Positions 36,150-47,357 of a DNA stretch of 64,000 nucleotides are shown one piece after another. Where the stretch lies: the NCBI GenBank assembly GCA_014338405.1, contig JTDE01021434.1, positions 62,001-126,000 of the forward strand. The letters are read 5' to 3'. Numbering within the stretch: the stretch's first letter is position 1; every line of letters starts with the position of its first letter. The position numbers and the translations under genes are program-made. The notes under the pieces are model-generated. The model did not search any database. It was not told where the DNA came from and saw only the letters and a list, made by a program, of their open reading frames with translations. This DNA comes from Paragonimus skrjabini miyazakii (taxonomy: Eukaryota; Platyhelminthes; Trematoda; Plagiorchiida; Troglotrematidae).

Positions 36150-36755
36150 GAGGGGTTTGGTACGTGGCGTGCCGAGTGACTGAGCGAGATGATGGTAATT
36201 CGGTCGTGTCTAATGTGAGGTCAATGGCGCAGTAGTCAACACGATTGCCTCATGTTGTAAACCCTCCTAAACTATACGCTGGATCAATCTCTGTATAGTG
36301 GTGCGCTCGATAAAATCGGATTCTCGTCCCAGTAATAATTTACGCGGAAATCTCGGTTCCGAATAGTACCGCGACTGTTCCCGTATTCGCTCCCAAGATA
36401 AGCCAAAAGACGCGTCCAAAATATGAAGCTTTGTTCCGCTACAAAACGGGATGCGGCTAGGGCGATAAGTACAAGGTATTTATAGGGCACGTCATGACCA
36501 CACATTCCCACCACATCATGAGAAACAGTCAGGATCGCACATGTGTGTAGCGGTATAAAAGTCTCAACCGATTTGAACAGTTCCGCTAGTTAGGACTGAG
36601 TCAAGTGTTTTTTTCTTCTTTCTCACGACGGGGCGCTCTGGGACGGTCACAGGGTGGGAGCCCTAACACCTCATGAAAGCGTGGACGGAGTTCTAGTCCC
36701 GGCAGTGGCGAAGATATGCACTACTGACGAGCTCTAACAAGAGCGAATATCGTTA
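36150..36755 (+). repeat. tRNA-derived SINE copy S4, split by an insertion
   Basis: The left part 36150-36254 reads through box A (caatggcgcagtagt) to gattgcctcatg. The right part resumes at 36669 with cctcatgaaagcgtgg and box B-like gttctagtccc, then gacgagctctaac. The 414-bp interruption is described separately. Confidence 0.85.
36255..36668 (+). mobile_element. Solo-LTR-like insertion inside a SINE (family G)
   Basis: The insertion begins (T)TGTAAACCC and ends GCCCTAACA, giving TG...CA ends if the first T is excluded. It contains TATAAAAG at 36554-36561, about 110 bases before its end, and is flanked by CCTCATG at 36248-36254 and 36669-36675. No gag or pol remains. TG...CA ends and a TATA box suggest a solo LTR; a 7-bp duplication is unusual for one, so another element class is possible. 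Confidence 0.72.
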
Positions 36756-37076
36756 CTTTTAAATGAGTTCTCATGCAGTCACAGTTAATAGTCCGACTAC
36801 ACACCGGCAACTCCCCTACGCTGAGTGACCAGTTATGAAACTTTTGGACGCTCTACCGGATCACAGCTGCACTAGCTGTCAGGTTCGACGCTGTATTCAA
36901 CATATTACGCATATTACGAGATGAAAGGGAACTTTTAACGCAGCTGATTGAACATTCTCACAGATTTAACGTTGTCCATGCCTGATGGGCAAAGTAGGCC
37001 GATGTTCGGATCCTATCTGACTACCAGGTGTCCAGACTATCTCTTACACATTGTATATAGACTGGTTCAGATATAA

Positions 37077-37365
37077 TGTAGTGAGGATAAACCGTCACAC
37101 TATACTACTCGCGAGCAGTTAACAGAAGCAAGTAGTTAAGAACTGAAGTAACCCCAAGGGGAATACAAGAAAGAACACTAGAGCCTACTCCGATAAGAAG
37201 TGGTGGTTTCCACACGTGAACACGACACTGGTAAATTCGGTGTCCCAATATTATTGTTATGTTCAAGTGAGTGTTTTAGCTTGAGTTAGTGTTGAAGCAC
37301 CAGTCACCTGTATTTACGTTCTGAATAAGTTACCCTTGTGCTACCCGCGTTTTTGGCTCACAACA
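37077..37365 (+). repeat. Solo-LTR-like element, family A, copy 4
   Basis: TGTAGTGAGGATAAACC start, cactatactactcgcg block and TTGGCTCACAACA end. It matches the copy at 26967 at both ends and in length (289 versus 318 bp). Confidence 0.62.
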
Positions 37366-40300
37366 ACAATGCATTTTGTTGATATACGGTCCAAGTTTCG
37401 CAGGTGCACAAGAGTGTTGAACGTACCATCATCACTTATATAAGCAATTTTGTGTTATGACTTCAGACTGGACTTATTTCTGACGTGCTTATTCATGCTA
37501 CCAGAAGCGCTCCTGGATCCAAGCATGCGAGTCCAGGAGTAAATCTTCAAACAGATTGCAGTTCACATTGATGCAAGTATTGCACCACTATACGGCTTCC
37601 TCTCAAGCATGGCTGGTAATTGTGGTCGCTGCACTTTCGTCATTGGGAAGCTGACAAAACGGTCTTATCTGTGGCAGTGTGCGTCTCAGTTTTACGGACT
37701 TGGTCACAACAGCTACAGCCACTCTACTCAGTACGCATACAATAGGTAATTTTCTAGAAGCGAAACCATGCGATTGTTCGAGTGACAATCAACACTTGGT
37801 CCCGTGGCATCGAGTTTGCAGCAATCGACCTGTCACACGATATTCATGCCGAACTTACACTTCTGAAAAATGAATATAAGCTTAATATGCTTAATAGACT
37901 TAGGTCTCAACCTGTCGCTTTTTTTTCTTGGAATCTCTAACTTTTCGGGATTCCCTCCACATCAATTCATCTCCGCCAACGTTTCCCCCAGAGGGTTTCA
38001 ACTAGAATCCTAAATTCATACGAACAGACCAACATACCAGGTGTTATTCAGAGCCCTTCAACCATTCACGAAATCAAATGTTCTGGCTAAATTCGCAAAT
38101 AGAACATACCGTGGATGCTGACCTTCACAATGCTTCCACGGATCTGGAGAGTGGCAACTATTAAGTTGATCAAACTACGACTAGTTTGGAAGTCATACTT
38201 TTCCACAATCAAATGGACCACCCAATTTATCGGCATTAAGTCGACCTTGCAAGTTCTTAGTCAAAACCTTTTAACGTAGATCAGCACGATGATATTTCGG
38301 TTAATATCCTTGAAATGACTGTTTTCTTACCTTAAAACGTAGGCATTCTTGGAATATCCTTGTACCATTGAGTGACTGTTTTCCTAGATGAGATGAACCA
38401 GTTAGGGCAGAACATTTTACAAAACGAAGTCATCATGCTTTAGAGGTTCCCCATGAAAACTCATCTTCATCATTGCCCTTCTTCTTTCAAGTTAGTTGAC
38501 CACCCTTTGCACCCCTTCAACGTTCAACCATCATTTTGCCACCCGTTTCGGTTAAAAAACATCAACATATACAAAAGTATACAATGACACAATTCCACAA
38601 ATACTCCGCGATAAAATGATATTGTCGCTTTGTCTCTCAGCAATACAGCTATTACTACGAAATCAGTTTGATTGTTTCTTTGCAAAAGCAAATCTTCTTA
38701 AGGCGTTGGCCTGAATGATCTTTGACAAAAACCGGTACGACCAGATTATACGGCCATCCCGTATTACAGAAGTCTACGATGGAGTTGTACGACGTGGTTA
38801 TGCCAATTCGTTGCAGTAGTTTAACACACTAGCTGGAATACACTAGCTCTGGAATATTTTGGAACATAAAGTTCGTTTTGCTCACTTCGAAGTAGCCAAC
38901 AATTATGCCATCTAGTTGTATCTAACTGGCAACAGTGTGTGCTTGATAAGCAAATAAGCTTCGTAGATTTGATATAAGGTTGAAATCATGACTCAATAGA
39001 ATAAGTAGTCAAGACGTTACAAAGTGGGAACACTACATTCGCTTACAGCGGAAATGGCAAGACATGAATTGTTCCGACATCTCGACACATGTTTAGGTGT
39101 CTGGGTCCCCATCCAATGTAAACAATTAACCCACCCCAAGACCGTCAGTGAAATATTTGAAGAGCTCCTATAGTTAGTGCGTCCGCGAAAGCATGGTTGC
39201 TGTCTTAGCATATCATCCCAGTAACACTTCCATGCCTTACACCCCTCCAGATATTTCGTTTGCAATGATACAGGCCCATTGCCATTGATGAGTCTAAGAA
39301 ATGGGAATTTCAGCTCACACTTTTGCGCGTCCTTTTGCTCACAGGCCGTTTTTTGATTGGCCAGCAAGCATCCAGGCGATGCCACTGATTGAGCGGGTCC
39401 GTTTTAAGTGTTTGCGTGTGCGCTAATCACAGGATTTTTCATCACTGTCCTTTGTAAAGTCTATCTGGAGACGTTGAGTTTGAGCGATTAGTTGAGCTCC
39501 GAAATCCTTTTTATTACACTGGAAGTGTATCTCGCCTGCTAAGACTGTTAGGTGCCTCACTCCACTTCGTTGTCACGACATCCATTGAGCTCCTCGGTTA
39601 TCTTTTGGAGGCAGCGTTTACTACTTCTGGCAACTCCTCGTATGGTCAACTGCGTTTGTTGGAACGTTAAAAACGTCCTCTTTCTCAAGTTGACCGGTTT
39701 GTCGTCTTGTGGTGTGACGTGGATGAAACGGTTATAAAACAAAACGGTAGTGGTACGTGACTTGGCTATGCTGAGATGAGTCCACCGGCCAAACTGCTTA
39801 TCAAACCCACAGTACTGCATATCATCATGGCTTATCAGCTACCATGTTGACAAAACTGTAGCACATGTTCAGTTCTCAAGACACCCGAAGTCCATATGAC
39901 TGGCTGACAATGAATTACTGTTTCAGCCCGAGGTACAATTTTGCCACAGCCACTTTTTCTATTCACTCATGATCACAAACGCTGCTTCCACCTGTTGCGA
40001 AAATAATTACCATCTAATTGGTTCTGAGATAGGCTATTTTAACGTCTGTGTGGTTGTGACTGTCTGATTCACCTGACCGTGGGAAGTGTCTCCTGGTCTT
40101 GACACAGTAAAGAATAAAAAGAGTTTGGCAGTTTTATTTATCAAACAACAAAGCAGTACACGTGGCACGCAATTTGCCAGGTGGTCAGTAGTTGAAGCTT
40201 ACCAAGCTGATGATTCACCGTGGTACGATTTACCAGACAGCTGGTTGCCTATCTGTCAACTAGGTCAATGACTGTCTGGTTCGGTTCAGACTGAAAACAC

Positions 40301-42219
40301 ATGGTTGGTCGTCCTTTATCAGGTGTTTGGATTTTCCTGACATCAACCCTTTTTGTGATCCACCGTTGCCCTCAAAACCCCGGGATCTGTAGCACAAGCC
40401 AGACTGTTTGCCGAAGTCTAACGATATATGGATTTGGAGGTCACCCATTACTGGGGTCGATAAGTATAATCTGTAAATCTGGTAGTGGCTTAATCAAAAA
40501 ATTACCTGAGGGACGATCGGGAAGTGGATGTCGATAATGTCTTTTGTGAAGGTTGATTTGACTGTAACTTGAATGAAGCTAAACTTCCAGACTGGAGAAT
40601 TCTGTGGCGGGAAAATTGGACAAACCAAGTCTTTCATACCAATGGAAACCCGGTAAGCTGAGGTTGTCATCTGGTGTGTGTGACGTATCGTGTGGCGTAT
40701 CTTACAGCAGGACTTCATCGTCCTAAATGTTTTGGTCACTTGTGCAAGCAGTTGTAGCGGTGGTTTACCAGAAGAATTCCACAGTTATCTAGTGACGTTA
40801 TGCATCGCCTCCAACTACAGGCGAGTTCTGTTCTCTATGTTAGTAAGGGACACCAATTTTGTACCACATTTGATCTCGTGTTTCATAGGCAACCTTCGGA
40901 CTGCTGAACCAAATGCCCAGTTGAACACAGTTGTTCGATACGTCCGTTTATATTATGGCTGATATCCTGAGACCGACTAGTTTGTGCGAAATCAATCCAA
41001 TTAACCCATTTTGTTACACTTCCTGCTATGGTGCTGGATGAGGATGTATAAACTTAAACAAACTCAATATATATTTGTCTAGAAACATCACCTGGAATTT
41101 CAGGAACGTCCACCAGAAAGAAATCAGTTCCTTGGCCATTTCACTAGTGTTGCTTGATAGGTTGCACATACAGTAAAATATTTTTGTGAAATCTCAATCT
41201 CTTGTTCCTGTTTATCATCACATCTTCCACATTACATACCAGCAGAACTGTAGTTCGTTGCCTGCAACGCTGTTCTACTTAACATATCTACTGCTTTCAA
41301 AGCTTCAGAATAAATTGGGTAGTTTCATCTAACTAGAAAGTGCAATGTAACATTCACTAGATGGGCTTCGTGTGAAGTGGCCGATTTCCACGTCTGAAAA
41401 GTGACAAAACAAAATGAAAACAACGGAAATATTGACACAACAATTAATGCACAATCTACAAACCTTAATTAGTTCCGAGTCCTAGGTAGGCTCCAACAGT
41501 ACAACAAAACTAGGCGAAGAGCTACGAACGAGAAGGACAATAAACTTAGCAGAACGGAGTCGAGCAACGCTAGAGGGAAGGTGAGAAGGAACCAATAGAA
41601 ATGTTTCAAAACTAACAACCAATAAAAGATAGCTTATTTAGGTGCACTGTGAGGAGGAAGAATGGAACACATATGGATGATCAGTGGGAGTGTGGGAGTC
41701 GGTAGATAGGTAGTCAGGTAAAGGACTAAATTTCTGCTTTGTTTTATAGGTACAACATTGCGAAAGTGTATGTACTTACCTGTCCAGGTATTCTTTCATT
41801 GAACTCTGCGTTGAATAACGTCGTTCATTTGTTGGCGTAAACGAACGTCTAGGAAGGATATTTGGTTTTCGGCTTCTTTCTCAAGCGCAAACTTAACTGA
41901 CTAGTGGGTGCACCTGAACGTATTGAGCACTATGCACAGATTAGTATCGGAGCCAACACGTTGCCTGACTGACAGAATATATAGAATCTGGTTGACGGAT
42001 ATTCCAGAAAATCAGCTTTAATTCATAAAAAACGCAATGCATGACAACGGTTATCCGAACGATTTATCACCAGAAACGTGATCAGAATATCACCTAAACC
42101 TGAAATGCAGATCGTAAAGAAGAAACTTGAGTCTACTTGAGTGCTTCTCAAATGTAACAATGTCGCTGAATGGCTGACACAGACTCAACCAGGCAATCAA
42201 CAGGACCTATGCTATAACT

Positions 42220-42600
42220 GAACTCCATATTCATTTCACCCACATCTCCAGTTTTCAAGTTTTATAACAAGGATAGACTGACAGTTCAGACCTCATCGAT
42301 ATGTATCTACTATTTCATTTGCTCTTGTGGAGCAGGTCATATTGGTTGAACATCAAGACAGCCTTTGAAACGAATCCCGGAGCTCCATCCAAGTTGGCTG
42401 GAGCATGGTGAAACACGATCGGTCGACAGCGCTGCTGTCACTCATCTGACTGAAACTGACCACCCCATGAGCACTGACCAAAGATTTCGAATGGTTTATC
42501 GCGTACCGAGTAATCGACCAAGACCGTCCGCACAGAGACACGGTGTACTGCGTGGTTATCAGAATCACGCTGCTTGACTTAACAATATGTCATCAAAAGT
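42220..42600 (+). mobile_element. Penelope-like element fragment, GIY-YIG endonuclease
   Basis: The + strand frames read NRTYAITELHIHFTH, then YYFICSCGAGHIG (the GIY-YIG-type YICSCGxxYIGxT block, broken by a stop), ELHPSWLEHGE, AAVTHLTETDHPM and FRMVYRVPSNRPRP. This is the typical C-terminal endonuclease of Penelope-like elements (PLEs). Frames are broken and no reverse transcriptase precedes it closely, so it is a dead 5'-truncated fragment. Confidence 0.78.
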
Positions 42601-43184
42601 AGTTTGTTCAGGAGTTGGATCTACTCTGGCCTTAAATCTACCGAATCAATGACCAACCTACATAGTTAAAACAGTGTAAGATGGTGACGAACCATCCAGC
42701 CATTGCCAACCGATTGACTCATGACTTCGTTTCTCTCTAATAAGTCTGATCAACATCTCGATCTAGTTCTGTCACCTTCTCATATAAGTGTACCGGCCTG
42801 AAGATGACTGATCGAAAATTGAGTGTACTTTGATCCTTAGTACCTTAACCTCAGGTCCTCATTGCCTTACAAATTTGGCAATAGGCTTCCCTCGCTGTTG
42901 CCCATGGGGGGAATTTATCCTAGTTTATTCACAGTTTTTCCTGATGGGCGTTCTCTTTTTCTCGGTTTGGATACATACGTCAGTTATGTTCTGCGCAGAT
43001 TCATATGTGTATTTTTTGCACGTTTTAGTGACAGTTTTGCGTTGCTTCGACAACGCTTGTTCACAGTTTTGTCAGGGTTGATTAATGCAAATTTAGCATT
43101 GATCACATTAGACCAAACGTTTCTCCTTAATGTAGAATTTTCAGTCGGCTGCTATGGAAAGGAACCATTATACCCCGGTTCTTT

Positions 43185-43445
43185 GTCATCTGAACTCGTT
43201 AGTTATGCAAAACACTGCCACGTGCGGGATTCGAACTTAGGCCACGCTCTAATGAGACGCTAACGGTGACCAATGTTTCATTGACGTCAGATTGTATACG
43301 ATCGGATCGCCATATGTGAAAGCCCATAAGCACTCACTGATAAATATTACTCAGATTGTCCGATCATCTGTAGAGTAGACACATCAAATGTTGTGCTAAC
43401 TATAATCGGTACTTCCACTATTTGGATTTCTCCCCAAGTTGAAAT
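43185..43445 (-). repeat. Degenerate tRNA-derived SINE, copy S7
   Basis: cgtgcgggattcgaac (box B region), gctctaatgagacgc, ccatatgtgaaagccc and ccgatcatctgtagag follow the SINE order in reverse complement. Confidence 0.6.
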
Positions 43446-43589
43446 CACAAAATAATTATACTTTCCTGGGATGTTTTCAGTGTCGATAAATAGTAGAAGA
43501 TTTAGTTGGCATAATCTCAATCACACCTGTTCGTACATTTCATATTCATACAGATGTTGCATCCAGCATGTTTGTAAAATAAACACTGA

Positions 43590-43770
43590 TCTAGAGTTTT
43601 ACTCCTATTAAAACTCATTAGTGGTGTAATTCTTTATAGCAATCAGCAGCTTGTTAAGTAATCATATTAAGGAGCGCGTTAGTGCTCTCATGTTAGACAA
43701 CCGAATTGTCATTCTAAACGGTCAACCATATTTTCCACTGAGTTCGCTAATAGTTTGCCAAATTACTGCG
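43590..43770 (-). repeat. Degenerate tRNA-derived SINE, copy S8
   Basis: ttagtgctctcatgttagac, ccgaattgtcattct and ggtcaaccatattttccact match the SINE in reverse complement. The tRNA portion is hardly recognisable. Confidence 0.45.
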
Positions 43771-44099
43771 TCACAAGGAACATGATTGTCGGCTTAGTCT
43801 GTGTTCCACAAATTCTCCTCTTTAGCTAGTACGATTATAAGGAATTAATTGATGAGTTGGAAAGTTAGTGATCAACAAAATCATGAAAGGAAAGTGTGAT
43901 TGAATAAATAATTAACACTATTTCGTTGTGGTTAAGAACACAAGCAAAGTCGTTCCTAGGTAGTCAGTGTTAATCGCGCTGGGACAGTGGGAGGAGAACA
44001 AATTATTTCACATATTGCACAGCCGTGTTTGGGCAAGGAAGCCCCATGGTTTGAGCGAATTATTTTTGCTAACACAATTTTGGGTGACGTATTAGGATT

Positions 44100-44865
44100 G
44101 GGGCCGCCTCGGCTATCGACAGGATGTGGTCTGTGACCTTTCGCCATAAGGTTGCTGGGACCCGATAGACGGTGCGAAATGATCAGTTCGTGTATGTGTG
44201 TCGATCACAATCATCCGAATGGGCTAGAATGGATGAATTGATGAGTTTGGTTGTCCCAGAGTGTTCACGGTTTCTTTTACATAATCGCGCTGAGTAGCGT
44301 GATCTATATATGTTCTATATATGTTGGACCACATGAACAATCAAATGAAGAAATCAAGGAGAGGAAACACCACTAAGCATGTTATCTGTCAAATTCGTTG
44401 GTACCGATAGTTTTAAATGAAGTGTGACAACAGAACTTGCTGTATAATAACTTGCGCTGATAGCATTAGTGATTTGATGTGATATCATTTGCGCCGCAGC
44501 GTCATCATTGAACAGCGAAGAGAAGTAGACGATTTTCTTATCGAAAATGTCCACTAAGGGTCGCGGATGCCTCTGCTGCATGTTGCTGTTGATGAACTTT
44601 TCGAGACAGACTTTAGTGCTAAGAACCTCCTATAAATTATTTACTTCCTCCTTTATCGTGTCCACTGCGCAGATCCTGTTTACTCTATTCGTCAAACCAG
44701 GTATCAGATCACGTTTGAGACTGATCGATACATAGCTATGAAAGTGCGTATATCGACTAGTCCATGTTTTCCTCCTAAATACGCTTTTCTGTAGTGAACC
44801 GTCTGATATGCGTTTCAGCGCCAAGTCAAGAAAAGACACTCGTCCATTAATTTCCTCTTCCATAG
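44100..44865 (-). mobile_element. Penelope-like element, RT end and endonuclease start
   Basis: The - strand shows NGRVSFLDLALKRISDGSLQ and SVFRRKTWTSRYTHFHSY (44863-44700), the C-terminal part of a PLE reverse transcriptase. A linker with ISHQITNAISASYYTA follows at 44560-44380, then a GIY-YIG-like CGPTYIE segment near 44310. Several frame shifts make it inactive. Its upstream side (higher coordinates) leads to the inverted hammerhead-bearing repeats at 45795-46150, which could be its terminal repeat, with GLDC exon f between them. Confidence 0.8.
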
Positions 44866-45394
44866 TGAATGTAATGTTTTGTGTCTTGTTAACATATTTT
44901 TATAGTATTTTCTGGTTGCCTACTGAGCGACTTCCGAACTGAATTCTGAACAGGTTAAATCTATCTTCGTAAATGCTCATTACAAGTATTTGAGTGATAA
45001 GACCTCGCCCTATGGATTGCTTACAATATCTCACCTGGTGACGCTCAACGTGTTAGGAACCAATCAGTCTATTATGACATCAAGGCCTGGCTTCGTTTTT
45101 TGTCCCTAACCAAAGCAAAAACATATCAATTGTTTGTCCAATTACATTTCTTCTTCGTTATTCTGTTAATCGACAACATTCTAACTCGTTACCTAATTTT
45201 ATATAACTGTGCCAGCCAAAGAGGAAAATTAATCGAAAACAGTCTATTCGCTGATACTTTGTTTTGCAAGGTTTCCATGGAGATTTTCGATTATCTAAAT
45301 CTGTATTATTCCCACTTCATGAAACCTTTATGTAAATTATTTTTACACACTATGGCTACTAATTCTCTCTTTCTTGTAAACATTTTTAAATTAG

Positions 45395-45583
45395 GAGTTC
45401 GGAAAGCATCAGAGGCCGCCATACTGAATGCAAATTACATGTTGCGACGATTACAAAGTCACTATCCGATCAAGTTTGTCAACCAGAACGGGTGCTGTGC
45501 TCACGAATTCATTGTGGATTGTTCCGCATTCGAAAAATATCACATTACAACGCTGGACATTGCTAAACGGCTGATGGATTATG
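45395..45583 (+). CDS. GLDC: GLDC exon f (63 codons, phase 1-1)
   Basis: The first two bases (GA) complete the Gly codon left open at 26793, and the exon reads G-VRKASEAAILNANYMLRRL, HEFIVDCSAFEK and DIAKRLMDYG. These match the stretch after the PLP domain in animal P-proteins. The acceptor is tttttaaattag|GA, with a weak pyrimidine tract. The donor is TATG|gtgagt at 45584 and leaves one base open. The next exon should begin with the FHAPTMSWPV block, which I did not find before position 64000. Confidence 0.94.
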
Positions 45584-45816
45584 GTGAGTCCAGGAAGATC
45601 TGTCAACCGTGTTTTATATGCGGGTATGATTAACTTAATGTTGATACTCGCCAGAAAATGTTGGGGTCTACGGGGCCACTTATGACAACTGAACAGTAAT
45701 TGATCGAATATCCACCATATACTATGATATTTGAAGCAGATGATTTACAAAACCAGTAATTGAAACATTGAGTTCTCTTTATCCAGGTCCTTTAGACAGC
45801 AAGAAAACATACATTG

Positions 45817-45855
45817 CGAGATGCAATCATTTTGTTTATCCTCATCAGTCGATTA
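45817..45855 (-). ncRNA. Hammerhead-like motif in left arm, mutated
   Basis: On the - strand CTGATGA is intact (tcatcag at 45842-45848), but the GAAA box reads AAAA. Loss of the invariant G should abolish cleavage. Confidence 0.5.
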
Positions 45856-46089
45856 CATGATACATTCAGTTATATAGGTTAAGGGCTAGACGACAAAACA
45901 ATGAAGTGAACGAACATCACAAGGAAGCAATCAGGGTTCACTACTACGGTAACGAAATTGATTGTGTCAGCACCTTTTGTCAACCAAGGGCCGGTGCGTG
46001 ACGCTTGATCAACAATGCACCCATGTGATGTTCGTTCACTTCATTGTTTTGTCGCCTAGCCCTTAACCTATATAACTGAATGCTTCATG

Positions 46090-46130
46090 TAACCGACTGA
46101 TGAGAATAAACGAAATGCTTGCATCTCGCA
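46090..46130 (+). ncRNA. Hammerhead ribozyme motif in right arm
   Basis: CTGATGA 46097-46103, 8-base stem-loop II, GAAA 46112-46115, stem III TGC-TT-GCA, TC 46124-46125, then TCG pairing with CGA just before the core. The core is intact. Stem I has only three clear contiguous pairs, and cleavage would be after 46125. Confidence 0.6.
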
Positions 46131-46271
46131 ATGTATGTCTTCTTGCCGTCTTAAATAACCAGTATTGCCATTAGAGTATTGAAGTATAGTACTTATTGAT
46201 GACCAGTAGCCGTAAGAATACTGACAGATCATTTGAGTTAAATTTACTTGAGATCGGTCTACTAGCGTCCT

Positions 46272-46282
46272 CCCCCCCCCCC
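46272..46282. repeat. Poly-C run (11 C)
   Basis: An uninterrupted homopolymer, prone to length error in sequencing. Confidence 0.9.
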
Positions 46283-46379
46283 GAGATTGTTTGTTTTACT
46301 GGGAATGAAATGTTTTCTTTGCTGTTATTAGTTTGGCAAATTGAATCCATCATGCTCTAAGTGAACGATACTGAAGTGT

Positions 46380-46400
46380 GATATATATATATATAATATA
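46380..46400. repeat. (AT)n microsatellite
   Basis: About ten AT units with one phase slip. Confidence 0.9.
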
Positions 46401-46795
46401 TTGTACAGACTTCTCCCTCCTTACTTAGCCATCGCATCTACTTATTTGTCATCAGTTTCAATCAAACGCTTTCCAAGAGATCAGAGTGCCACCGCCGACC
46501 ATAAACATAGTATGCGTTTTGATGCAAAGAACTTAAACGCTCGAATTACACTAATGTTCGATCGGCTGTTACCATTACTATGCCCCGCTGGACGGGGTTG
46601 CTGAATGCCACAACTTATTGCGTCCCCAGTCCCTGTGAATGTACCAACGATTCGTGTTTAATGATCAATCAGTCAATGGCATAAAGCGAACCTATTACTT
46701 GTACCCTATCGTTTCGTATGAGTTTAGTGGATTGTTGGTGTCGGCTAAAAGCAATGTCACGAATCAAAAATAAGATAAAGAGAAGTGTGGAATTA

Positions 46796-47357
46796 ATCAG
46801 GATTCACGGTTATACGCAGTTTATCTGGGCAGCTTTAAACCTCTTAATTCGGGGCAAAACAAGACAGAATAGTGATGGTTTACTCGGATAAAACTGGGTC
46901 TGTACATAAATAATGGATGGTTAACAAATTATGCAACTTACAACCAAGTGAACTCTGAGCACGGTATTTAACTCTCAACAAGTAACAGCCAATATTGTGG
47001 CAGCGTAAACAATCTAATAGGGCCGTACGAAATAAACAAAAAAGAGAGTTCAAGTGACAGTTCGTGGTATCAATGGAGAGTGTTATGTGTAACAATGTGA
47101 GCAATGTTTGGACAATGTTTAACATATTTAGCAAATGGGGATGTATATAAAGTACCTACAGTACAGTAGTTTGATCAGTGGGCTATAGGTATAGGAACAG
47201 TTGAGAGTGACGTTGTGCAGGTCACTGATCGTAGATGGATAGCCAGACGGTAGCATTATGGGACAGGGTGTGAATGTTCGGTGGTTTGAGCCTTCCGGCG
47301 GACCTTTTGTCATCGGGCTCTCAATTTCACTTGTACTAATCCAGACATAATTTTCAT
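46796..47357 (+). repeat. Dispersed repeat family E, copy 1
   Basis: Shares with 54885-55361, same strand, the blocks tatacgcagt, aacaagacagaatagtgatg, gtgtgaatgttcggtggttt and ctaatccagacataatttt. Copy 1 has about 80 bp more in the middle. Class unknown. Confidence 0.75.

Larger units (their letters stand above)
26794..45394 (+). other. GLDC intron (18.6 kb)
   Basis: The largest intron seen. It holds solo-LTR-like elements, two CR1-like LINE fragments, several SINE copies (one split by an LTR-like insertion) and two Penelope-like fragments. I see nothing specific in 27290-29880 except a short GGCCAC/GTGGTGGC hairpin near 28065, nor in 37900-42200 and 44870-45394. Short open frames at 39017-39385 (-) and 40086-40271 (+) are unrecognised. 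Confidence 0.85.
4210..45583 (+). other. GLDC: GLDC gene model, central part (six exons)
   Basis: Glycine dehydrogenase (decarboxylating), the P-protein of the glycine cleavage system. In the mitochondrial matrix it uses pyridoxal phosphate to decarboxylate glycine and passes the aminomethyl group to the lipoyl arm of H-protein. Six exons follow each other in the order of the known animal protein. Intron phases agree throughout (0,0,0,0,1, then an open phase 1 end), every junction is GT-AG, and no stop lies inside the joined frame. The joined exons give 424 codons of an expected 1,000 or so. About 470 N-terminal residues and about 130 C-terminal residues are absent and should lie outside the window. 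Introns are 3.1 to 18.6 kb and full of transposon remnants, so the locus spans more than 41 kb here alone. Family assignment comes from recalled similarity to animal P-proteins; exact human numbering is approximate. Confidence 0.93.
45795..46150. mobile_element. Inverted PLE-type terminal repeats with hammerheads
   Basis: The left arm 45795-45922 is the reverse complement of the right arm 46023-46150 (about 128 bp, roughly nine in ten bases equal), with a 100-bp spacer. Each arm holds a hammerhead-like motif. A shared 60-bp block (ataggttaagggctag...gtgaacgaacatcac) continues beyond the motif. Penelope-like elements often carry terminal repeats in inverted orientation, so this is probably such a pair. 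Confidence 0.75.

Noticed and set aside
42801..42835. CTGAAGATGACTGATCGAAAA as a hammerhead core
   Set aside because: No stem II, stem III or stem I pairing can be drawn; only the short motifs match by chance.
45100..45394. Open frame upstream of GLDC exon f as additional exon sequence
   Set aside because: It is hydrophobic, AT-rich intron read-through; the conserved protein resumes exactly at the acceptor.
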